A stretch of DNA of 64,000 bases from Margaritifera margaritifera (taxonomy: Eukaryota; Mollusca; Bivalvia; Unionida; Margaritiferidae), in the NCBI GenBank assembly GCA_029931535.1, contig JAQPZY010001432.1, forward strand, positions 744,001-808,000, in the 5' to 3' direction. Each line of letters starts with the position of its first letter. Position 1 is the first letter of the stretch. The notes beneath the pieces are model-generated. The model did no database searches and had not been told where the DNA came from. It was given only the letters and a program-made list of their open reading frames with translations. A program made the translations under genes and the position numbers. This document shows, one piece after another, positions 37,801 to 48,710 of this stretch.

Positions 37801-38001
37801 CTATGCACGTGAAAGTGCATCAGCAATCAAATTTTCCTTTCCGTTTTTGTGCCTGACTTCGCTGTTATAAGGTTGTAACATCAGACTTCATCGTAACAAT
37901 CTTTGATTCTTATTCTTCATCTTATTAATGAAAGTGAGGGGGTTGTGATCACTGAAGACAACAATTGGAGAAGGAGCTGCACTAATATACACCTCAAAGT
38001 G
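37801..38001 (-). pseudogene. Gypsy-type RNase H fragment
   Basis: The - strand encodes about 66 residues of the C-terminal half of a Ty3/Gypsy-type RNase H. HFEVYI is followed by VVFSDHNPLTFI (the DHNPL motif with the catalytic aspartate), NQRLLR, a TGA where W is expected, LQPYN.EVRHKNGKENLIAD and ALSRA, then a stop. The N-terminal half and the RT are missing where the MULE begins. The usual Gypsy integrase is not found downstream: the stop is only ~125 bp from the polypurine tract. Either the integrase was deleted, or this belongs to the Gmr1-like Gypsy group, which has a Copia-like order with integrase before RT. Confidence 0.85.
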
Positions 38002-38092
38002 GGTAGCGCGAAATACCCAAAACTAGCCCAAAACTACCCAAAACTAGTAAAATATAGCCCTAAATAATGTGATGTTACCCAAATCTAGATGG
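38002..38092 (+). repeat. MULE left terminal inverted repeat
   Basis: Begins ggtagcgcgaaatac and contains three cccaaaacta(g/c) iterations, then aaaatata, gtgatgttacccaaatctag. It is complementary to the right TIR. Confidence 0.88.
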
Positions 38093-38870
38093 CTAGATCA
38101 TACGAAACAAGAACACTATATCGGTGCGGTGAAACTTGCATAATCGTAATGCATGTCGACAGTATTTTATTAATTTTGAGCATTTTTTTTTTCTGACGCT
38201 GAGGGGTACTTGGGTAGAACCGCCGACCCTCTGTATGCTACAGGCAAGGTTTCTCAATTACATGTCAATTACGACTACTTTCCCGCAGGCAGAATTTCAA
38301 CCCTGTACATGTCATTTGATGACAATAATAACAATGCAATATAGCGAACGTGTCAATTACACATTTCCCTTGTTAATTGTGACTATCAAAACCATATGTC
38401 AACCAAGGATTTAGGAACCAGGTAATAATAGATCAATCAACAGTTTTGTTAATTGGCCGCTTTGTTGTAGGCCTACGTATATGATTAAAGGAAATTTCGT
38501 AGCACACTTTTCGGATGGGAACGATAAATCAATAACGTTTTGGATGTTTGAGAAGTTTCATTATTATGAGAAGATGATATTTAAAACAAACTTTAAGACA
38601 GTGCCACATTCTTGTTCAGTATACAAGCTATCTTGAACGTTGCAGATCTTGGCTATTTTTGATATTACTTACTGTGTTTGATATAACATGATGGGAAGTT
38701 TCGATAAGAAGCGTAGTTCTAGATATCTCTGTGGTGCATGCAGATTCAGTTGTGCCACTGACTGTTCAATGTACGCTTTGCAAGAACTGATTTCATAGCA
38801 AATGTCAGTTTATGTCCGACAGTGAACTTAAAAAATGGGGAGATTTAGAGTTGGATTATGTATGTGTGTC

Positions 38871-38980
38871 TAGTCCGAGTTTCCTCTGACATTTCACACT
38901 CCATTTTTGATATTTGGACATTTATGTTGGGGTCCAAATATCAAAAATGGGGTGTGAAGGGTCAGAGGAAACTCGGACTA
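38871..38980. mobile_element. 110-bp near-perfect palindrome (MITE-like foldback)
   Basis: Arms 38871-38919 and 38932-38980 are complementary at 46 of 49 positions, with a 12-nt loop (atttatgttggg). Ends read TAGTCCGAGTTTCCTCTGAC. It lies inside the MULE, outside its transposase. A transcript across it would form a long hairpin. Confidence 0.9.
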
Positions 38981-39067
38981 ATGCGTGTCCTGTCGCACAT
39001 TGGACGGAGCAGAATTTGATTACACGATGGGTATGCAGCGACTGAAGAAAGTAAGTTACAATTACAG

Positions 39068-39076
<9 letters not shown>

Positions 39077-39136
<60 letters not shown>
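39077..39136. repeat. (TA)n microsatellite
   Basis: About 30 TA units. Flanking ttacaattacaga and tatttacaacgc(c/t)gtctaaa phrases are duplicated to its right, so the tract is part of a small tandem duplication. Confidence 0.95.
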
Positions 39137-39140
<4 letters not shown>

Positions 39141-39979
39141 CAACGCCGTCTAAATGAAGCAAGTTACAATTACAGACATATATTTACAACGCTGTCTAAA
39201 GGAAGCAAATTCAGAACTTATTTTCTTATGGTTACTATCATCATAATATATTTTATGTTATTTTTATTTCCAAGCACCCCCATATTAATGCCCAATTTCC
39301 AAATTTATTTAGAAATGTTAATCGATAATTTTTTTGTACAACTTCAAAATCTATTGTATCCAAAAAACAAAACTATATTTATAGCTTGATACAGTTATTT
39401 ACTACGGCTAATGAATCTTGATGTCAAGAAGGCGGAACGGGTTGAAAATACATAAGCTAAGCTCTATTAATAAATAGTTGCAAAATGTATATAATAATAA
39501 TAATAATAATAATAATATTTATTCGTCACATGCTTGGAAAATTCTTATGTCGTACATGAAATAGAGAACAAGGGTACACAGTAAGAAGCAAACACAAAGC
39601 ACTTTCTAACTTTCCCAACATAGACATTCCCTATAAATATTTGATTTTATATCTATTTTATTTGCATGAACATATATTGCAGTTTCTTCTAACATCACAT
39701 TCGTGCTGAGGAAAAGTATTTTGAATGTTTTATTTTTAACACTTAATTCTGCAGCCTTGAAGTCTTGCTAACAAGCTTTGAAACCTTTGCAGCAATAGTT
39801 CAATCCGCAAAATATTAATTATAGCCATACAAAAGAAAGATATTTTGACAATCCATCGGTACTATACTAAATTGAAAATAACACAAATTACAAAAAAAAA
39901 AAAAAAAAAAAAAAAAAGAGTCTCAACAGTTACAGAGGCGCCCGAGCGATTGTCATTCCTAAAAACTCGGGCTGTTGTA

Positions 39980-41350
39980 GAATACGTAGGTACCATACAA
40001 TCTGTCCAAAATCGCCCGCATGGAAATTCCAAATCGGGTGAAGCGTACAGAAGAACCGACCTCAATGTGCTGCAGGCTGCGTTTGAAAAATTTGGGATGA
40101 AAAAGTCCACTGAAGTAGTGAATGATATGGCGAAAGAACACAGCTTTCTGGACCCAAAATCAGCTCGTCTTCTTCAGGATAAACTATACAATGAGCATAA
40201 AAAGAAAAAAAACTGGTCATGTGCAACGCAGCAACGTTGCCGATAACATATTATCTATTATTGGACAACTGAACGAAAATCCATTTGTGCAAGAAGTAAT
40301 TCTTACTAAAGGAAAACAACCTGTAATTATTTTATACAGTGAAGAACAGCTCTTAGATTTAAAGAAAAACTGTTTCGGTAGCAACAGTAGCATTATTGGT
40401 GTAGACAGAACTTTTAATTTAGGTAAAGTGTTTGTCACCACCATGACGTACAAAAATAGGAGTATAATTAGCAGGAAAAACAATCAGTACCCTGTCTTCC
40501 TATGACCTCTTTGCCTTCATTGGGACGGTAAACAAAGCACCTACCATACTTTTTTTTCATACATAAGAAGGAAACTCGATTCAGATAATTTTACATCGGC
40601 ACAGACGTTGAAAAGGCTATGAGCAACGCGCTTACAAACAAGTTTCCAAATGCAGTCTTTTTACTGTGTAGGAAGCATTTAAAAGACAATATCAGACATT
40701 TTCTTCAAAAACTAGGTTCCAGTCAGGAAGATCGAGAAAAAATTATAAACATTATCTTCAGTGAAAACAAAGATGGCCTAGTTTTCAGTCTAGATGCGCT
40801 TGAGTTTTCGAACCGGGAGGACGATCTCTCGTTATATTTCAACAAATATCCAAGGTTCAGAATGTACTAGGATAAGTATTTGTCTGCAAAAATTAAGCAA
40901 AATGTCTTCAATCCATTGAAAAACCAAATCATTTCTAAACTTTGGACTAACAACAATGCCGAATCTCTGAATAACCGACTGAAGCAAGTGACTGAATGGA
41001 AACAACTTAGACTTCCGGAACTTATGGACAGATTATCCACCGTTTCGAACACTCAAATCATAGACTTGAGACGATCTCTGTATGGGAGTGGGAACTATAA
41101 ATTAATTGGGAAATCTGTGTCATTCTTGATGAATGAAAACACTTGGCACAAAGAGACTGCTGACCAGAAAAAAACTTATTTTCAAAAAATTTCTTAACGC
41201 CCAGCTCCATACAGAAATTAAAAATGTCAGTTTTGTTCTATCAACAAATGGAGCATACAAGTTGAAGAAACCGAAAGATTCTGCTGGTCGAAAACCAGGA
41301 CAACGCAAGCGGCCGAAAGCTGAAAGGGCAACTAATAGTAAACATCGATG
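39980..41350 (+). pseudogene. MULE transposase, frameshifted
   Basis: Consecutive + strand pieces make one decayed transposase. An N-terminal part (GTIQSVQNRPHG..., VLQAAFEKFGMKKSTEVV) is followed by QEVILTKGKQPVIILYSEEQ. The catalytic core follows: GVDRTFNLGKVFVTTMTYKN (first D, ~40402), LHWDGK.STYHTFF in shifted frame (~40522), IGTDVEKAMSNAL (second D, ~40600) followed by FLLCRKHL with the MULE-type C..H, and TNNNAESLNNRLKQV (E, ~40960). A basic C-terminus with AGRKPGQRKRPKAE ends near 41350. Frameshifts and stops occur near 40210, 40504, 40560, 40868 and 41170, so it cannot encode an active enzyme. The order and the CxxH favour MULE over hAT or PIF. Confidence 0.85.
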
Positions 41351-42075
41351 ACTAATACAAGTTTTGTTAAGAACGTGCCTACCTGTGAAATTATGCGCTA
41401 GATATGTGTTACATATGTTCATACATAAAAATAAAAATAAAAAATAAATTGCATTTGCATGTTGTCTACTACTGTATTGTAGTTGAATTTGCTCTTGTAC
41501 TGTCTTTTATCTATTGTCTTGTCTTTAAAACGGCTGTAATCGCGGACTTTGTGCATGCTTTTAAGCAATAAAATAGTCATATTCCCAATTAAAATTATTA
41601 AGTGTACTCCTTTCTGTGATGTGTTACATATGTTCATACATAAATTTTTATTTTAAAAAATCTGCATTTGCATGTTGTCTACTACTGTGTTGTAGTTTAA
41701 TCTGCTGTAGTGTCTTTTATCCACTGTTGTATTGTCTTTTAGCCTGCTGTTGTATTGTCTTTAATCTAATGTTACATTGTCTTTTAATCTGTTTTTACCA
41801 TTGACACTGTAATGTCTATATGTGTAATGTTACACTGTAAAAATGTACTATCTGTCTGTTCAATTATGAAATACTATTGTTATGTCGGTAAAATAACTCG
41901 TACAGAGCTAGTGTTATATGTATTTTAATCAGATCACCAACGTTAAATAAAATGTCTTGTATCTTGTATCTAAATAAATAATATTTGAACTTTCTCGGGC
42001 TTTTCCAATTTTATATACTGGTACTATCATATATCTAGAGGGCGAAACGCCCAGGACGGCAGGATTTTTTTTAAT

Positions 42076-42205
42076 GTCTAAATTTGGGTAATATCACTGT
42101 AGCTTGGGTTATATTTTAATACTTTTGTGCTAGTTTGGGGCTAGTTTTGGATAGTTTTGGGCTAGTTCTGGGTAGTTTTGGTAGTTTTGGGTATTTCGTG
42201 CTGCC
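42076..42205 (-). repeat. MULE right terminal inverted repeat
   Basis: Inverted counterpart of 38002-38092 with about seven tagttttggg-type iterations instead of three; ends cgtgctgcc at 42205. Iteration number therefore differs between the two ends of the same element. Confidence 0.88.
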
Positions 42206-42412
42206 TCAAATATCGTCGCATGTATAAAAAAATTTCCCCTGCATGTTTGGTCGAAACGAATCATACTCCACTCTTACATCCCTTTGCATGGATAACACAT
42301 TCAAGAGGGAATAGACTTTTCAATGTCATAAGCAATTTAATTCTACATGTCAGTAGCGACCTTGCAGCAAGCGAACCTAATTTTGAGCACAGTTTAGTCA
42401 TGTGATTTCAAC
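42206..42412 (+). promoter_or_regulatory. TSC2 5' flank / putative 5' UTR
   Basis: Only 207 bp separate the MULE end from the TSC2 start codon. An in-frame TAG at 42395-42397 closes the frame upstream of the ATG. A possible 3' splice site (gagcacag or cagtttag, about 42388-42397) could join an upstream non-coding exon. No clear TATA or initiator could be assigned. The core promoter must lie here, in the MULE, or further left. Confidence 0.4.
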
Positions 42413-42550
42413 ATGTCAAAACAAAATAAGACAGAAGAAAACCTAAAGGATAAAATTTTCAGTTTCTTTAGGCAACGGGACAAAAGTGTTCCAGTCACAT
42501 ATCAGAGGCCAACGGCCAAAGAATTTATTTTTAAACTAGAAATTTTGAAG
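42413..42550 (+). CDS. TSC2: Tuberin (TSC2), coding exon 1
   Basis: Tuberin is the GTPase-activating subunit of the TSC1-TSC2-TBC1D7 complex, which turns off Rheb at the lysosome and so restrains mTORC1. The N-terminal region, where these exons lie, forms the alpha-solenoid that contacts TSC1; the GAP domain is at the far C-terminus, outside the window. This exon encodes 46 residues from ATG 42413 (A at -3, in-frame stop upstream) to a GTAAGG donor in phase 0. It includes LKDKIFSFF and EFIFKLEILK, which align with LKEKFKILL and EFIITAEILR at the start of human TSC2, whose first coding exon also holds 46 codons. Together with the next four exons it gives ~160 continuous residues of an expected ~1800. 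Confidence 0.92.
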
Positions 42551-44207
42551 GTAAGGCCGTCAAAAGTAAGATAGCACTGACACAGAGTCGAAGCAGAACT
42601 GCAACCTTCCTCTTTGCATTTTTCTCTGTATATTCCAAATTCATTTGTTTGTAGACAATATACCATTTACATTGTATGCACTATTGTTTCATGAAAATTT
42701 GCATTCCATTTTGGGTGAAGTTGCATTAGAGTAATGATGCCAAAATCCTATGGAAAAGATACCGCCCCCCCCCCCATATGAGAGACATCTTGAAATTAAC
42801 GATTTTAAAATTACAGTTTGGAAGACTGCATGAAGTACACCATGTGTTACAAAATTAGAAAGAATTGATTCTTACATTTCGTGTACAAGACAGCGTATTT
42901 TGCATATTATACACAAGCTTTTTTTCTGTATATCCACACAATTTTGCAAATATATATTGTGGTCACTTATTTCAATCTGTGTGTCAGTGCACTCATCTGT
43001 GCATCTGTTCATCTATTTGTCAGTTTTCCTTGTAAATTGAACTCCATCTAAACTGATTGAGAGGGTATCGGGATGTTTCATCCCAAATCCAGGATCTCCC
43101 AGAGTTTATATGTATCATTTCATATTGGGATATTTTGCACTGATGTTTCTTTGCTTTGGTCGATTTATTTTTACAGCCGTAATTAATGTATTGTATCACA
43201 CATATTTAAACTGTAAGCTTTTCTCAAACAGAGGCTTACTGCTGGCCAGTAAGTAATTCATTGGTTATAATTGAGATTTTGATGGTAAGTATGGGCATTT
43301 CATGTTATGTGTACAACATTGAATTGCCTATATATGACTACAAATAAATTCATACCAAATAAAGAATTGAACTGTAAACAAATTATTGAACTCTAAGAAA
43401 ATATAAATATTTTGTTTAAGTTATAGTACACATTTATAAAATTAATGACTAAACTATGTTGGGAATTACGTGTCCGTTGACCTTACATGAGTAATCTGAC
43501 CTGATAAGACTATATATCATATCACAATAGAAAGAAATGAAGTTTGATTAATTTAAAAATAAACATGTGCAAGTAATTTTTTACATTTCAGTTACAATTT
43601 CCAAAGGTTCTTTTAAGGTAGACATATAGATATATCAATCCAGTTGTGTATTCTCCAAATATAACTTGTTGATACTCAACTTGAGCAATCCTGGTGATAA
43701 AACCAGTGTCAATTTAGTTGTATTTTTCTGAAAAAAATTATAAGTGTAAGTTTTATGTGCTGGAAGAAAGAAAAAGTTCTTATGGTCATAGAAGTTATAA
43801 AAATCAACTGGATTTGTTTCTTTTAGTCAGCAGAATGAAGAAATTAAAGATTTCCTTAAAGGCCAAAACTTTTAACTACCCTAAGTGTTAATGTTTTAGA
43901 AAATATAGTTTGATGGAGAAAGTAATTTTTTTTCCTAATATTTTTAATTGTTAAAATTCTTCAGTGACATTTATCTTTTATTAATACATCAAACATTTTT
44001 CAATTGAATTATGATGTTTTAACTGAATGAGAAACACAGTTCAGGAGTTTTACTTGAGTATGAATGAATGAATGAATGAGCAAGCAAACAAATAAATAAA
44101 TACACAAATGACAGAACAGGCAGATAATACAATTGTTAATTGATTACACGGTGAGCAAAAGAAGAAGTGAACAAACAAATGCAAAAACTGGTAAGATCTT
44201 TAGACTG
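42551..44207 (+). other. TSC2 intron 1, left part
   Basis: No repeat with identifiable ends. A C11 run occurs near 42765 and a (GAAT)n/(AAAT)n patch at about 44060-44105. The intron runs to 47234. Confidence 0.6.
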
Positions 44208-44935
44208 CAGTGTTCTCCCCAGGGCCTTCTACCATAGCAGGCCCACTATGTTATTGTTTCAAACCCCGATAACCCCCGATGCTTTAGAACCTGCCACTAC
44301 GGTATGCTCTTGTGCCACTACGCTTTAATATTTCCCACTACCCTTATAAAATTAATCTGTTAAACAAAAAATCCTGTCACCTAATTCAAAAAGCCCTGTT
44401 ACTCATATGACACCTATTCTTACCTCTTCTTGGGTATTTTATTAAGATAATCCAGGATAATTACACACTCACTTAACCAATATCTTTTGTACCTGGCTTG
44501 CGCAACTGCCGGTGAGCGACCTTTGGTGCGGGTTTCATCTGCACAGCCATAGTCACATGACTGGCCAGCGACGATGGAGTCTACTGGTAGTGTGTTATAT
44601 ATATTTCAGTCATTTTCACTACCAGCCAAAGCAGTTACAAATATTACATATAAAAATTCTTGTGAAAAATGAACACACCACCTTCCAAGAAACGTAAAAT
44701 TACCAGCACCCGGCTAGCCCCATGTTGGCCTGGTCATGAAAATCAGAAATTGGCATCACCAATAGTGGTGATAGCGTCAGCATGATTTCCACAAAGAAAG
44801 AGATCAAGAAACGAATGATGGGATTTAACAATGAATGGAAGATATTATACCCTTGGGTGGAAATTGCTGGATCGGATGGCAAGTTTTCCATATTGCTAAA
44901 TTTTGGTTCAGATCTACTGGGCAGGTGTGTCTGTT
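44208..44935 (+). mobile_element. hAT-type transposon 5' end (copy 2)
   Basis: Begins CAGTGTTCTCCCCAGGGCC at 44208 and is the inverted counterpart of 2247-2942. It carries an ORF start at 44669 (MNTPPSKKRKITSTRLAP). After a frameshift comes FNNEWKILYPWVEI and a C..C-type end (GRCVCCN), a pattern seen at the N-terminus of hAT/TTF-type zinc-finger transposases and their domesticated relatives. It lacks the catalytic domain and 3' end. It sits in TSC2 intron 1. Confidence 0.6.
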
Positions 44936-47234
44936 GTAATATATTTCTTTTATAGTAGTAACCAGTCATTGTAGTTGCAATTGTTGTCATTCTTATTAAG
45001 TTGTGATGAGGAATGAAAGTTGCATTTTATTCACGAGTTGTTATTAAGTTTACATAGTTTACTCTGAGCAAGAGAAATATAGTTTGGTCAGTAAACTTTA
45101 AATTCGGTGGGTGCTGCCCTGTTAATTTCTCATTTCTCTTTTTATCCAAGTAATAAATGGAACAATCTTTATCTTCCAGTTTTATCTCTTTTGAAAAGAT
45201 ATAAATAAAAAGTATTCCTTCATAAATATAACTTAAATAGTTTCATCCATAAGAGAGTTTAATATAAAGATCTTTACTTGTTGTTCAGTCCTCCCTAAAG
45301 CTGATGTATTTACTTGTATATTGATGAATTTTGTTATGATGATAACTAATAAATGTTATTTTGGGTTGTGTGCTGGCATTTTTGGTTCATAAATTAAACC
45401 TTTAATTGATATCTTGAAGATGTGCACTAGTTGCCACACAGAAGCAATTACTGCATGACAATTAACTCAGTGCAGTATATTTTGGAATGGTGGAGGGAAA
45501 TACTAGCATGTCATGCAAGGCACTTTTGTGTCTGCAACTAATAAAAATGTTGCATATAATTTAAACAGTTGCCAGGCACGCAGTTACTGGTTCTCTGCAG
45601 CAACTGGTGCATACTCTCTTGTGGTAAATTTATCATCAAATATAAATCCACAAAACTTGAAGTCAAACTGAATATAAAAGAGTAAGTAGAAAAAATTTGT
45701 TTTTCTTTTCGTGATTAATGGCCAGGTAGCTTGTACAGGCATCCATAAACAGTTTTACTACAAAATGTAAATACTTTTCAGCCACTGGCCCCCACCCAGA
45801 CCTTTTTTTTCTTAAGGAAAACATGTGTATTGGGCATTAAAACACTTAGTTTATTTGTGAAAAAAAATAGTGACCCCACAAATAATAGAAGTTTGATTAA
45901 TTATCTTTGGTGCATTAAAGATATAGCAATTATATATCAGGGATTCAGTACACTTGGCCATTTTGTTAGGGATGAATCATCCCTGATGCCGGGACAAAAC
46001 AGTGAGCCCATATTGAAATTGGAATGAAAAATGTCAGGAAAAATATCCCAGTACAAGCCATCTCTGAGCCATTGAGAGAGGGTGATCATATTTGGTATGA
46101 TTGTGTTTTGATCATCATGATGAATAGATGATAATGATCCTGGATGCAGATGGTGGGTGGGTGTGTAGGGGGAATCAAAAATATAAAAAAGCGTTGATAT
46201 TTGCAATGGAATAAGTTTACTTCTCTAGGAATCAGTGATTTCAAGAAGGGGTGTGATCTCATTGGACATGCACAAAGATTAATGTATGCAGAAGGTTTGA
46301 AACTGAGCCAAACTGCTTGGTTTGTTAATTTTAGGTTCTGCACCCTCTATGAAACTGAGCTGATGTTTTATTGTTGATTAAGGTTGCAAGGGACAGCTTT
46401 ATGCACAATTTTGATGCAGCATCAACCTGCCTAATATAAAACTTCAGAAAAAATTAAATACAATTGTGAGGTCAAAAAAGTTCATATTTTTGGATAGCTA
46501 TAATAAAGCAAGATATAAGGATATCATTCACTTGACCTGACAAGTCAATGGAAGCTCATAGCAAAAGAAGTATATTCATACATGCATTTTTTGTGTCTGA
46601 AAGTCATTTTTGACACAAAGTGATGCTCACAGTGCAAATGCAACCCCTTTCCCTATGTGATTATTTTGAAAAACATTGTGTACTAAACAGCTTGATGCAA
46701 TTTAAAATAGTTTCCATCCAGGCCGTTTTTGAGATATTCTACTTGCCTTGAACCCATGTGTCCACTGCTGTGGGTGGCTAGCTCTGCTTCCTAGCTGACT
46801 ACTGGTATTTCACTGACTGTATACTGTGAAGTAACTATGGGAGGTGTACATGCCTCAGATCAATTTCAAGAACAACACAGCCTGAAACACCTGAGTCACA
46901 AATATATCCATATCTTTAATTGTTAAACAATAATAGCTGTAAAAGTCACATCATAGCCTTAAGTTAAGACATTTGACAGGGGCCAATTTATGAAACTACC
47001 CCCTGCCACCTAATGATGACCCAGATACTGACCCCCTCCCCCACATTCAATGACAGGAATCTTCCTTATTTTCTATATGCAGTCTTTCCTAATTTTGCCC
47101 TGACCTGTGTACTTTAGTGAATTTAAAATCTCAGGTTTCAGAAGTTTTCCAATTCAAAGGTCTATTTGGTACATATTATTATTTATTTAAGTTGCATGAA
47201 AATATTCAAATCTTCTTTGTAATTGTCTTATTAG
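44936..47234 (+). other. TSC2 intron 1, right part
   Basis: No gene or bounded repeat recognised. ORFs at 45830-46027, 45937-46206 and 46086-46343 have no domain. Ends with the acceptor tcttattag at 47226-47234. Confidence 0.55.
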
Positions 47235-47321
47235 GACATTGGACCTGAGAGCCCTCCAAACAACAGGCTAAAGACCATCAAAGAGCTTGGAGATGAAGTG
47301 TCCAAGAAGAGACTAGAGGAG
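47235..47321 (+). CDS. TSC2: Tuberin (TSC2), coding exon 2
   Basis: The 87-nt, phase 0-0 exon runs from acceptor tattag to donor gtactg and encodes 29 residues (DIGPESPPNNRLKTIKELGD..., SKKRLEE). It matches the human stretch ending in the IGQICEVAKTKKFEE region (NNRxxxIxxxxxxxxxKxxEE). The corresponding human exon is also 87 nt as I recall. Joined to its neighbours without frame change. Confidence 0.9.
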
Positions 47322-47968
47322 GTACTGTGACAAAGGCAGTCTTCTAAATTAAATCTCCAGTAAAAGTTTAAACTTTTTTCTATATTTTTAAATTTTTTTT
47401 TAAAGAATTAAACACAAATACTAGGACTGATAAAATTAAAGGGAGAATTATTTGCGATTATAAATTTTATAACTATGATGATTTTGATAACATTTGGTCT
47501 TTGGATTTTGAAACCGACTACCTTGCAGATCATATCATTGTAGATAAAGTCAGTACATTATGATGGATGCCATAGAAGTTCATTTGCAAATGCTTCCTGA
47601 AGAAACAATAGGGGATGCTGAAAATCAGTATGTTCATCCATCTATCTATATTTTTACCATGCTTTTTCCTTCAAATCCCTTGCACAAACTTGGTGATATC
47701 AGAGAGCTCTCTGTAGGTTTTGCAAATGAAAGTCCTGAGTCACATTTCTCCAGAAATCTGTTGATCCTGAACCAGAAACTGTTCTATTTTGTGCAACCTG
47801 TGTAAGTTTAAAGGTATATCTAAAGAAAAAAACTTTGTAAATTGATAAATTTCCTTGGTACAAAGTTTAAAAAATTGATTCTCTTATTTAAAATTGCCAT
47901 CCAACTTGAGCTTTTGTAAGAATTAATGCATGTAAATATCTACCCATAATTCCTCTTCTCATCTCCAG

Positions 47969-48079
47969 AATGCAATTGAAGCAGTATGGAACAATATACA
48001 GGACATGCTTCAGCCTCAAGCTTCCACAGAAAATAGAAAGGCAGCCCTTCACTTTCTACAGTGTCTCCTGGAAGGACAG
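47969..48079 (+). CDS. TSC2: Tuberin (TSC2), coding exon 3
   Basis: The 111-nt, phase 0-0 exon between catctccag and gtaata encodes 37 residues including NAIEAVWNNIQDMLQP, NRKAALHFLQ and LLEGQ. These align with HAVEALWKAVADLLQP, RHAVLALLK and IVQGQ of human tuberin, again in an exon of the same length. The amphipathic helices fit the N-terminal HEAT-like solenoid. Confidence 0.92.
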
Positions 48080-48239
48080 GTAATACAGATCTTGCATTAG
48101 TGTCTGTTTGATATGAAATATACTGAGTTGAATAGTTTTATATGTTGTGTTCATAAATTTTGAATCAAATGAGGACAAGTTTTTATATGAACATATAAGG
48201 TCATGATGGTGTTCATCCATCTGGCTGTCCAGTTGTTTG

Positions 48240-48710
48240 TCTGTTCCCAATTTAATTTCTACGCAATAACTCAAGTTCTCTACCATGTACCATTACCAGA
48301 CTTATGTAAATAGCTTCCATTTGTGGCCAGGAAGAAACCTATCGATTTTGGGCTCGAAAGGTTAAAGGTCAAGGTAACAAGGACTGAAAGAAGGAAAACT
48401 GTGTCCATACAATAACTTAATTTGTGTACCAATTACATTATCCGAACTTTGTAAATGGCTTTGATTTGAGTTAAGAAAGACACTTATTGATTTTGGGGTG
48501 AAAAGGTGCAAGTTTAAGGTCACAGCGACTTTAAGAAGAAAAATGACTTCCACACACTATCGTTAATTCTTTACCACCTTCTTTGACCAAACTTTATGGA
48601 TGGCTTGGATTTGAGACAAGGAAGAGAACTATTAATTTTGGAAGGTAAAAGGTCAAGGTCAGAGGGGGTTGAAGAAGGAAAAGTGATTTCCACAAAACTA
48701 CTTATAATGA
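48240..48710. repeat. ~180-bp module array in TSC2 intron 3
   Basis: About 2.5 units of the family at 26930-27560 (ccaaactttatggatggctt, gacaaggaag, aaaggtcaaggtcagagg, gaagaaggaaaa). TCAAGGTCA at 48653-48661. Confidence 0.75.

Larger units (their letters stand above)
38002..42205 (+). mobile_element. Mutator-like (MULE) DNA transposon
   Basis: The ~4.2-kb element has terminal inverted repeats at 38002-38092 and 42076-42205. Ends read GG(T/C)AGC(G/A)CGAAATACCC and continue into iterated cccaaaacta motifs, with more iterations on the right. Between them lies a decayed DDE transposase (about 39980-41350, + strand), a 110-bp palindrome, (TA)n at 39077-39136 and a ~215-bp tandem duplication (41402/41617). 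Flanks share cctcaaa (37992-37998 and 42204-42210), overlapping the end; whether this is a target duplication (expected 8-10 bp) is unclear. The element truncates a Gypsy remnant on its left and ends ~207 bp before the TSC2 ATG. Confidence 0.85.

Noticed and set aside
38962..39389. ORFs with IYIYIY runs on both strands
   Set aside because: They are readings of a (TA)n microsatellite.
40217..40483. - strand ORF opposite the MULE transposase
   Set aside because: Shadow of the + strand transposase, whose catalytic motifs are recognisable.
37992..42210. A clean MULE target-site duplication (cctcaaa on both sides)
   Set aside because: Seven matching bases are seen, but on the right side they overlap the TIR end, so the duplication is not established.
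42206..42412. Continuation of the Gypsy RNase H/RT to the right of the MULE
   Set aside because: The - strand translation here does not resemble Gypsy RT or RNase H, so the Gypsy fragment ends at the MULE's left side and a simple insertion with intact flanks is not supported.
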